A stretch of DNA of 5,277 bases from Bacteroidota bacterium (GTDB lineage Bacteria > Bacteroidota > Rhodothermia > Balneolales > Balneolaceae). The position numbers and the translations under genes are program-made. Positions within the stretch are counted from its first letter, which is position 1; each line of letters starts with the position of its first letter. The notes below the pieces were generated by a model. The model had not been told where the DNA came from, did no database searches, and saw only the letters and a program-made list of their open reading frames with translations. Below are positions 1 to 5,277 of this stretch, one piece after another. The DNA lies in the NCBI GenBank assembly GCA_024635465.1, contig JAGXIS010000011.1:1-5277 (forward strand), read 5' to 3'.

Positions 1-1
1 C

Positions 2-805
2 GGCTCCATTCGAATGGGTAAAGAGGTCGCTAAAGTTGTTGGTGGGCGTTTAGGGAAAACAATCCTTGAGCTGGGCGGCAACAATGCGATCATTATCAGC
101 AAAGAGGCTGATCTGGAAATGACCATCCGGGAGGTGGTTTTTGGTGCGGTGGGAACTGCAGGTCAACGCTGCACATCAACCCGACGATTAATTATTCACG
201 AATCTGTGTATGATCAGGTTAAGGAGCGATTGATGTCGATCTACCAAAACATCGAAGTGGGTGATCCTTTGGATGAGGGTACATTAGTGGGGCCGTTGAT
301 CGATCAGGATGCCGTTTCTATGATGCAGAGTGCCCTCAAGAAAGTCGTAGAAGAGGGAGGCAGGGTTGTGTGTGGCGGTGAAGTAGTGAAGGAGCTGGAG
401 GGGAATTATGTGAAACCTGCCCTCTGTGAAGTGGAGAACCATTTTGAAATTGTACAGGAGGAGACATTTGCTCCTATTCTATACCTTATCAAATACAAAA
501 CTCTTGATGAGGCTATTGCGATTCATAACGGCGTAAAACAGGGACTTAGCTCATCCATTTTCACTCTCAATATGCGTGAAGCCGAAACTTTTTTAAGTCA
601 CAGAGGATCTGATTGCGGTATCGCAAATGTCAATATTGGAACCAGTGGGGCAGAAATTGGCGGCGCTTTCGGTGGAGAGAAGGAGACGGGCGGTGGACGC
701 GAATCAGGCTCGGATGCATGGAAAGCGTATATGCGACGTCAAACCAATACCATCAACTGGGGGGATGAACTACCTCTGGCGCAGGGGATTACGTTTGATG
801 TGTAA
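2..805 (+). CDS. amaB: ALDH7-type aldehyde dehydrogenase, C-terminal part (5' end outside window)
   Basis: This is the C-terminal ~267 residues of an NAD(P)-dependent aldehyde dehydrogenase. The reading frame is open from base 2, so the ATG at 14 is internal and not the start; ALDH7 proteins are about 500 residues, so roughly half is missing. The fragment opens at the cofactor-binding GS..(M)GK segment. The general-base Glu lies in LELGGNN (codon 68-70) and the nucleophilic Cys in GTAGQRCTS (codon 170-172). The [18 protein letters not shown] and [19 protein letters not shown] stretches, the signature [18 protein letters not shown] and the tail LPLAQGI are characteristic of the antiquitin/ALDH7 family. 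Known members oxidise alpha-aminoadipate semialdehyde (in equilibrium with piperideine-6-carboxylate) to alpha-aminoadipate in lysine catabolism, in the cytosol. The exact substrate here is inferred from family resemblance. No frameshift or missing catalytic residue is seen. The gene ends in TAA at 803-805; no hairpin terminator follows, only an 8-bp repeat array. Confidence 0.93.
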   Translation, partial: GSIRMGKEVAKVVGGRLGKTILELGGNNAIIISKEADLEMTIREVVFGAVGTAGQRCTSTRRLIIHESVYDQVKERLMSIYQNIEVGDPLDEGTLVGPLIDQDAVSMMQSALKKVVEEGGRVVCGGEVVKELEGNYVKPALCEVENHFEIVQEETFAPILYLIKYKTLDEAIAIHNGVKQGLSSSIFTLNMREAETFLSHRGSDCGIANVNIGTSGAEIGGAFGGEKETGGGRESGSDAWKAYMRRQTNTINWGDELPLAQGITFDV

Positions 806-817
806 ATCTTTAACGTG

Positions 818-873
818 TTTAAGTGTTTAAGTGTTTAAGTGTTTAAGTGTTTAAGTGTTTAAGTGTTTAAGTG
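818..873. repeat. Tandem repeat, 7 perfect copies of the 8-mer TTTAAGTG
   Basis: Seven uninterrupted identical 8-bp units run head to tail in the gap between the aldehyde dehydrogenase and the PLP enzyme. They are preceded by an imperfect unit with one extra base (TTTAACGTG, 809-817), only four bases after the stop codon at 803-805. Downstream, AAGTG recurs at 893-897 and 912-916; the first lies 24 bp (three unit lengths) after the last unit's AAGTG. Because each unit contains TTAA and its length is not a multiple of three, both strands have stop codons in every frame, so the array is not coding. Perfect short units like this usually arise by replication slippage and vary in number between strains. 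The array ends 79 bp before the next start codon, so it could lie in that gene's promoter or leader; no regulatory role is shown. Confidence 0.95.
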
Positions 874-952
874 ATGTTGCTCTGATCTAATGAAGTGATG
901 ATGAGTTTGTGAAGTGCAAAATGGAATCAATAAAGTAATTATTTAAAGTATT

Positions 953-2071
953 ATGAGATTTGAAACAAAAGCGATCCATGCAGGACTCGATATTGAAAAC
1001 CCATCTAAATCTATAGTTCCACCGATTTCTCCGAGCACAATTTATGAAATTGATGCAGATGGCAGAAAAGAGGAGGATCTTCACTATACCCGACTTGGGA
1101 ACCCTAATCGAAACCAATTTGAACATCTGATTGCTGTTCTGGAAGAGGGCTCAACTGCAGCGGCTTTTTCTTCCGGCATTGCAGCCGCTTCGGCTATTCT
1201 TCAGGCACTTGAGCCGGGAGATCATATCATTGTACCTGAAGATGTGTATGCGGGTAATCGTAAGATGATCAATAACATTATGGCCGGATGGGGATTGGAA
1301 TCTTCATTTATCAATATGACATCAATCGATACGATTGAATCTCATCTTCAAAAAAATACAAAACTGATATGGATGGAGACTCCCTCCAATCCATTAATGC
1401 GGATTACCGATATTCAGGCGGTTACTGAACTGGCAAAATCTAAGAATCTGCTCACCGTTGCGGATAACACCTGGCCAACACCCGTAAATCAACTTCCTCT
1501 TACATTGGGTGTTGATTTGGTTTTACACTCTACATCTAAATATTTCGGCGGACATAGTGATATTTTGGGTGGTGCGGTTGTCGCGCGGGAGGAGAGTGAA
1601 TTTTTTGATCGCATACGGTTGATTCAGCGAATGGGTGGAGCTGTTCCTTCGCCCTACGATTGCTGGTTACTGGCTCGAAGTACACGGACATTAGCTTACA
1701 GAATGAAGGGACACAATGAACATGCAGCAAAGGTGGCAGATTTTCTTATTCACCATAAAAAAGTATCAGACGTTTTTTATCCGGGAAACCCGGCTTTACC
1801 CGGATATGAGATTGTAAAAAAACAGATGAAGGGTTTTGGAGGCATGATTTCATTTTTGATAGCCGGTAGTGATTCGGAGTCCATAAAAGTAGTGGGCAGA
1901 TCTAAAATTATCAAACGAGCAACCAGTCTGGGTGGAGTGGAGAGTACCTGGGAACATCGTCAGAGTAGCGAGGGCGAAGGATCGATCACGCCTAAAAATT
2001 TAATCCGGATCAGCGTGGGTTTAGAACATCCCGACGATATTATTGAAGACCTGGATTTAGCACTATCCTAA
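953..2071 (+). CDS. PLP-dependent Cys/Met metabolism (trans-sulfuration) family enzyme
   Basis: A complete 372-residue fold-type I PLP enzyme of the cystathionine gamma-synthase / beta- or gamma-lyase family (usual length 370-400), cytosolic and probably tetrameric. Visible family residues are the phosphate-binding Tyr45-x-Arg47 in YTRLGNPN, SSGIAA at 73-78, Tyr99 that stacks on the cofactor, ETPSNPL at 142-148, Asp171 in ADNTWPTP that pairs with the pyridine nitrogen, and Lys196 in STSKYFGGHSD that forms the Schiff base. Ser325 in SLGGVES and Arg352 in RISVG correspond to substrate-carboxylate contacts. The start is well fixed: an in-frame TAA lies at 944-946 and ATG 953 is the first start after it. 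No Shine-Dalgarno sequence precedes it. The loop after SLGGVES reads TWEHRQSSEGEGS in place of the common L..HPA.MTH, so this is a divergent subgroup. Whether it synthesises or cleaves cystathionine, or acts on methionine or another substrate, cannot be decided; no symbol is given. Confidence 0.9.
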   Translation: MRFETKAIHAGLDIENPSKSIVPPISPSTIYEIDADGRKEEDLHYTRLGNPNRNQFEHLIAVLEEGSTAAAFSSGIAAASAILQALEPGDHIIVPEDVYAGNRKMINNIMAGWGLESSFINMTSIDTIESHLQKNTKLIWMETPSNPLMRITDIQAVTELAKSKNLLTVADNTWPTPVNQLPLTLGVDLVLHSTSKYFGGHSDILGGAVVAREESEFFDRIRLIQRMGGAVPSPYDCWLLARSTRTLAYRMKGHNEHAAKVADFLIHHKKVSDVFYPGNPALPGYEIVKKQMKGFGGMISFLIAGSDSESIKVVGRSKIIKRATSLGGVESTWEHRQSSEGEGSITPKNLIRISVGLEHPDDIIEDLDLALS

Positions 2072-2087
2072 AAATGATTCGGTCTGC

Positions 2088-2294
2088 TATTACAGTAGTG
2101 TATTTAGGTTTAAACGCTAATTCAATAGCACGATTTAGATACGATCGTTAATTCAATAGCATCATTTATTTTAAAACCATTATTAAAGTTCGATCGATTT
2201 TCAACAGTATCATTTATTTCAACACCATCAATTAGGTTCAAGCGTAATTTCAAAAGCATTATTTTGATACGAACGCTACTTCAACAGCATCATT
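2088..2294. repeat. Degenerate 31/18-bp repeat array ending in the 3' end of the T9SS gene
   Basis: A 15-bp core close to TTCAAYAGCATCATT starts at 2121, 2152, 2170, 2200, 2218, 2249 and 2280, giving intervals of 31, 18, 30, 18, 31 and 31 bp. The copy at 2152 is a perfect match; the others differ at one to four bases. A more decayed eighth copy may lie at about 2088-2106 (ACAGTA then ATTTA). In the longer units the core is followed by a spacer of the type GATACGANCGNTAA or AGGTTCAAGCGTAA, present as well before the first core (2101-2120). The copy at 2280-2294 lies inside the minus-strand gene, where it encodes the last residues MMLLK. The array fills the whole gap between two convergent genes and contains no T-run hairpin typical of an intrinsic terminator. 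Duplication of the gene's 3' end is the inferred origin. Units are too irregular, short and closely spaced for a CRISPR. Confidence 0.8.
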
Positions 2295-5239
2295 TTTCCG
2301 GATGCGGTGTCAAAAGGTGTAGTGAGACGGTAGATATAGAATCCGCTGGAGAATTCCGATCCATTAAACCGGATGCGATGGGTTCCAGCTTCTTTCACTT
2401 CGTTAATCAGAGTTGAGACAAGCCGACCCAGAGAGTCGAAAACTTCTAATTTGACGTGAAGGCTAGTCGGTAACCTGTATTCGATGGTGGAAGTATCACT
2501 AAAAGGGTTTGGATAGTTATATGAGAGTTGAAAACTGCCGGACTCACCGATCAATCCATTTCCACCACTCAAAAAATCAGGATTTTCGATATCAAGACTT
2601 ATGTTATTGAAAGTGACACTATTACTTTCTGAAAGATTCATGTTATCACCGTCAAAACGAATGCGGATTTTGAAATTTGCATTATCGTTGGCCTCCGGAA
2701 TCTCCGTAAAATCGATTGTGTAGAGCTGATATTGATCGGTTAGAGTCAATGTATTTTCGCTAAGCCCGGTCGTTGTCCAACTCAAACTGCCGGAATCTAC
2801 TGAGTAGTCGATAATCAATTGATCGGCAACACCTTCGTCCATGGCTGCAAATGAGAAAACAATGTCATCAGATCCGGATGTTGGCAGATGAAAGATCAGT
2901 GTATTTTCGCCACCATTGCCTCGAAATGGCTGTTTAACCTGCAGGGCACGCATTTCATCTTCATTGAATGTTTTACCATTATTACCCACCGTTCTATAGT
3001 TAATTTCAGTAGGACTGTTACGGCGTTCCAATGAAGCCTGCCTCCAGAGTTGATGATCTTCATGAAATGGATACCCCTCAAGAGCCGACTGAAACTCAAT
3101 ATATGCTCGATCCGTCCCTGTCGAAAAAGTTGCATCAACTGTTTCGAGTGGGGTATCATTGGGTAAATTGTTATCAAAATACCAGAAAGATTTCAGTACG
3201 GTTTCCGGCTGCACTCCCATTTGGCTGTCCATCCAGATTAAACGCTGGTCGAGCCAATTTCTCATCCAATTCACCTCTTCTATCCAACTGTTTCCTATAA
3301 ACCAATTTGGCCATGTATAGGTGCCCAATCTGGGCCATCTCTCAAAATCCCTTCGCTGCGATTCCGTTAACAGATCCGTATTATCATCAATTAATCCGAA
3401 AAGGTGATCTCTTGAAAATACTGTTTGCCGCAGCTCCCACCAGCGCTCATGCATTCGTTCCATATATCGATCATCTTCCATCAGTCGCAGGTACCAGTCG
3501 CGTACACCACATCCGATGAAACAGTCATTACTCGCCTGAATGTAGTACCACCCCTGTGGTATGTATCCCTCCAGACTTTCTGAAATGCCAAGACTCAGAT
3601 TATAATCCCAAACGGGACCCATGATCAACTTACCACCTCGCTCTTTATGCATGAACGTACTTAGGCGATACCCGTCAATCTCTTTTAGTAACTCCGTATG
3701 TAAAAAATAATCGATGAATGAATCGACATCGATGAACTTCTCATATCCGTTTTGAGGATCATCAAAATCCGGACCATAGAGTGTATCTTCAAAATCACTC
3801 ATGTAATTGCGAATCCATGACTGTTGTTCACTGCTGATTTCCTCTTCATTTGGCTGTTCATGCGCCAAAAGAGTGCCTTTACGTGTTCTGATTCCGGATT
3901 CACCGGGATTTAACCGATCTTTTTTGATGATATATCCGCCCGAAATCTCAGGCTCACTATTCTCATGCGGTTCAATTTGTGTGATATCAACACGATTGTT
4001 ATCCCATTTTATCCGTTCTACTAAAACATACACACCGTGATAGTGTGCATCGGTAACAGGACCGTTTCCTGTATGTCGATAGAGCTCTACAAATTTTGTT
4101 CGGGGGGCATACCAACCTTGATCTTCAGAGAGTTGATATGCGACCACATTTCGCATCAATGTATAGTCTGTATATGGAGCGTAGAGAATCCAATTATGCT
4201 CTTCAGGCAGCCCAAGTAAAGCTTCTGATCGATTTCCATCCACTTCATCCTTCAGAAGAAAACCGAACATATTTTTGGGAAAACCTAGTGAACTGGAGCC
4301 TCTTTTATTGATCTCCATACGACTTTGTATGAAATTTTCATTTGTTAATCTTATTCGATCCTCATTATCGGCTTCAATAAATGTAATGGATCCGGGAGTT
4401 CGATCACCGGGACTTAGTTGAGAGTCGTAGTCATTGATGATTACCAAAGGCAGGTTTGAACTGAAATTCAGAACATCATCGGAGAGTAGATTGAAGATCT
4501 GAGTCTTGGTTTCGCTTGCAATCGCACCCTCTTTAAAAGCACGTGCCCGAATAGGGTAACTACCCGATATGGTGATTGGGTCTGTGTAGAGAATACCATT
4601 ATCCGGTGAGGGTTCGGAACCGTTTCTTGTATAGTAGATATCAGCCCCCTCTTCAGACAAGAGTGTGAGTTCAAACGGATCACTATATTGACGACCTTCG
4701 TGAGAAAAAACGGGGGGTGATAAGTTTTGACTGAAACCCGGTTCACTGTTTGGGGCTCCGGGAGTCGGGTTTTCAAAAAAGAAAAACGGACTGTCTCCAT
4801 CCGGAAAGCGCCCGTAGGAAATTCCACTTGGAATCTCTATCGGAGGAATTTCGTCCCATCGAGTTTCATTGGGATCGGTAAGAATGATCTGTTCACCTTC
4901 ACGATTGATACTAAAGTTGGTGTGTAACTCTCCTGTAATGTCATTTCTGTCTTTACCTGATGCCCGGATTAAAAGATATTCGCCCACTGAAAGAGTGACA
5001 GATGGAAATTCCCATTTAAAGATGTTGTTTTCGGTATCTGAAAGGCCAAAACCGGATAAATCCACGCTGTTCTCACCGATGTTATACAGTTCAATCCAAT
5101 CGCTTGCATCACCGTCTCCATCTAGGATGGTATCTGAATTAGAAGCCTGAACCTCATTAATCACGACTTGTGCTCTAATGGGTGAGACAAAAATCAATGA
5201 TAAAAAGAGAAAAAATAACGACAGAACGACTTTGGACAT
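2276..5239 (-). CDS. Secreted CotH-kinase-domain protein with lamin-tail, chitobiase-C-like and T9SS sorting domains
   Basis: A 987-residue surface or secreted protein. Residues 1-23 form a signal peptide (Lys3, hydrophobic core, cleavage near PIRA-Q), which supports the chosen ATG. Residues 24-130 are a lamin-tail domain (VVINEVQASNSD...DGDASDWIELYN), joined by the FPDGDSPFFFFENPTPGAPN linker to a chitobiase/hexosaminidase C-terminal-like beta domain (175-250, YYTRNGSEP). About 264-665 is a CotH kinase domain: MEINKRGSSS at 308-317, FPKN at 320-323, GGYIIKKDR at 434-442 and GPVWDYN at 541-547. Residues 680-885 look beta-rich and unassigned, perhaps a carbohydrate-binding sandwich. Residues 904-987 are a type A T9SS sorting domain (YNYPNPF ... 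SGFYIYRL ... MMLLK), so export by Sec then T9SS and surface attachment or release is expected. CotH proteins phosphorylate partner proteins in spore coats; a substrate here is unknown. The only cysteines are 573 and 577. No Shine-Dalgarno sequence is seen. The gene runs convergent to the PLP enzyme and its last codons belong to the downstream repeat array. Confidence 0.92.
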   Translation of the reverse strand: MSKVVLSLFFLFLSLIFVSPIRAQVVINEVQASNSDTILDGDGDASDWIELYNIGENSVDLSGFGLSDTENNIFKWEFPSVTLSVGEYLLIRASGKDRNDITGELHTNFSINREGEQIILTDPNETRWDEIPPIEIPSGISYGRFPDGDSPFFFFENPTPGAPNSEPGFSQNLSPPVFSHEGRQYSDPFELTLLSEEGADIYYTRNGSEPSPDNGILYTDPITISGSYPIRARAFKEGAIASETKTQIFNLLSDDVLNFSSNLPLVIINDYDSQLSPGDRTPGSITFIEADNEDRIRLTNENFIQSRMEINKRGSSSLGFPKNMFGFLLKDEVDGNRSEALLGLPEEHNWILYAPYTDYTLMRNVVAYQLSEDQGWYAPRTKFVELYRHTGNGPVTDAHYHGVYVLVERIKWDNNRVDITQIEPHENSEPEISGGYIIKKDRLNPGESGIRTRKGTLLAHEQPNEEEISSEQQSWIRNYMSDFEDTLYGPDFDDPQNGYEKFIDVDSFIDYFLHTELLKEIDGYRLSTFMHKERGGKLIMGPVWDYNLSLGISESLEGYIPQGWYYIQASNDCFIGCGVRDWYLRLMEDDRYMERMHERWWELRQTVFSRDHLFGLIDDNTDLLTESQRRDFERWPRLGTYTWPNWFIGNSWIEEVNWMRNWLDQRLIWMDSQMGVQPETVLKSFWYFDNNLPNDTPLETVDATFSTGTDRAYIEFQSALEGYPFHEDHQLWRQASLERRNSPTEINYRTVGNNGKTFNEDEMRALQVKQPFRGNGGENTLIFHLPTSGSDDIVFSFAAMDEGVADQLIIDYSVDSGSLSWTTTGLSENTLTLTDQYQLYTIDFTEIPEANDNANFKIRIRFDGDNMNLSESNSVTFNNISLDIENPDFLSGGNGLIGESGSFQLSYNYPNPFSDTSTIEYRLPTSLHVKLEVFDSLGRLVSTLINEVKEAGTHRIRFNGSEFSSGFYIYRLTTPFDTASGKMMLLK

Positions 5240-5277
5240 GAATCTAAATATTGAATTTTCGTACCTGTAAAGTAAAA

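Noticed and set aside
627..830. 67-codon open frame overlapping the end of the aldehyde dehydrogenase
   Set aside because: It lies in a shifted frame of a clearly conserved protein end and runs into the 8-mer repeat, with no recognisable protein character.
906..944. Bacteroidota-type promoter (TTTG at 906-909 with a TAATTATT box at 936) before the PLP enzyme gene
   Set aside because: The boxes are about 26 bp apart, more than the usual spacing, and the second matches the TAnnTTTG pattern only partly, so it is not listed.
2084..2098. Weak hairpin (CTGCT ... AGTAG) after the PLP enzyme stop codon as a terminator
   Set aside because: The stem has five pairs including a G-U pair and no T-run follows.
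2088..2294. CRISPR array
   Set aside because: The cores are 15 bp, variable, separated by similar short spacers and continuous with a gene's 3' end; no cas genes are present.
3031..3519. Plus-strand open frames opposite the CotH domain
   Set aside because: They are antisense to well-conserved coding sequence, short, and lack domain features or a plausible ribosome site.
4705..4717. A6-C-G6 homopolymer stretch in the secreted protein gene as a phase-variation tract
   Set aside because: The runs are only six bases long, lie deep inside the coding region and the frame is intact; ordinary codon content explains them.
4468..4827. 119-codon minus-strand open frame inside the large secreted protein gene
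   Set aside because: It overlaps conserved lamin-tail and chitobiase-like coding sequence in another frame and is rich in residues typical of a frame shadow; no start context supports it.
5240..5277. Promoter-like TTTACA and TATTTA boxes on the minus strand ahead of the secreted protein gene
   Set aside because: The boxes would put the transcription start practically on the start codon, and the window ends before the upstream region can be judged.

Overview
The window suggests a Bacteroidota-type bacterium, most likely from the Balneolaeota/Rhodothermaeota/Ignavibacteria side of that supergroup. The main reason is the last gene, whose C-terminus is a type IX secretion system (T9SS) type A sorting domain of the 'YNYPNPF ... 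YRLP ... V.LEVFDSLGRLV ... AGTHRI.F ... SGFYIYRL ... KMMLLK' form. Weak or absent Shine-Dalgarno sequences and AT-rich intergenic DNA agree with this. The placement is inferred from protein character only; no marker gene is present.

Layout. (1) Bases 2-805, + strand: the C-terminal half of an ALDH7-type aldehyde dehydrogenase (alpha-aminoadipate semialdehyde / piperideine-6-carboxylate dehydrogenase, lysine catabolism), cut by the window's left edge. (2) Bases 806-952: an intergenic gap with seven perfect head-to-tail copies of the 8-mer TTTAAGTG, followed by decayed traces. (3) Bases 953-2071, + strand: a complete 372-residue PLP-dependent enzyme of the Cys/Met metabolism (trans-sulfuration) family. 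(4) Bases 2072-2275: a convergent intergenic gap filled with a degenerate repeat array. (5) Bases 2276-5239, - strand: a 987-residue secreted multidomain protein (signal peptide, lamin-tail domain, chitobiase-C-like domain, CotH kinase domain, beta-rich region, T9SS sorting domain). (6) Bases 5240-5277: the short leader of that gene, incomplete at the window edge.

The two + strand genes are both amino-acid enzymes, but they are 147 bp apart with a repeat array between them, so an operon is possible and not shown. The minus-strand gene converges on them and has no obvious functional tie. It is a cell-surface or secreted protein, whereas the other two are cytosolic.

The most unusual signal is in the convergent gap. 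At least seven copies of a 15-bp core lie 31 or 18 bp apart (30-31 and 18), and the last copy is the 3' end of the T9SS gene itself. Read on the minus strand in the same phase, every copy resembles that gene's final codons (Met-Met-Leu-Leu-Lys-stop), as if the gene's tail had been duplicated repeatedly and had then decayed. No mobile element, CRISPR array, RNA gene or defence system was seen.
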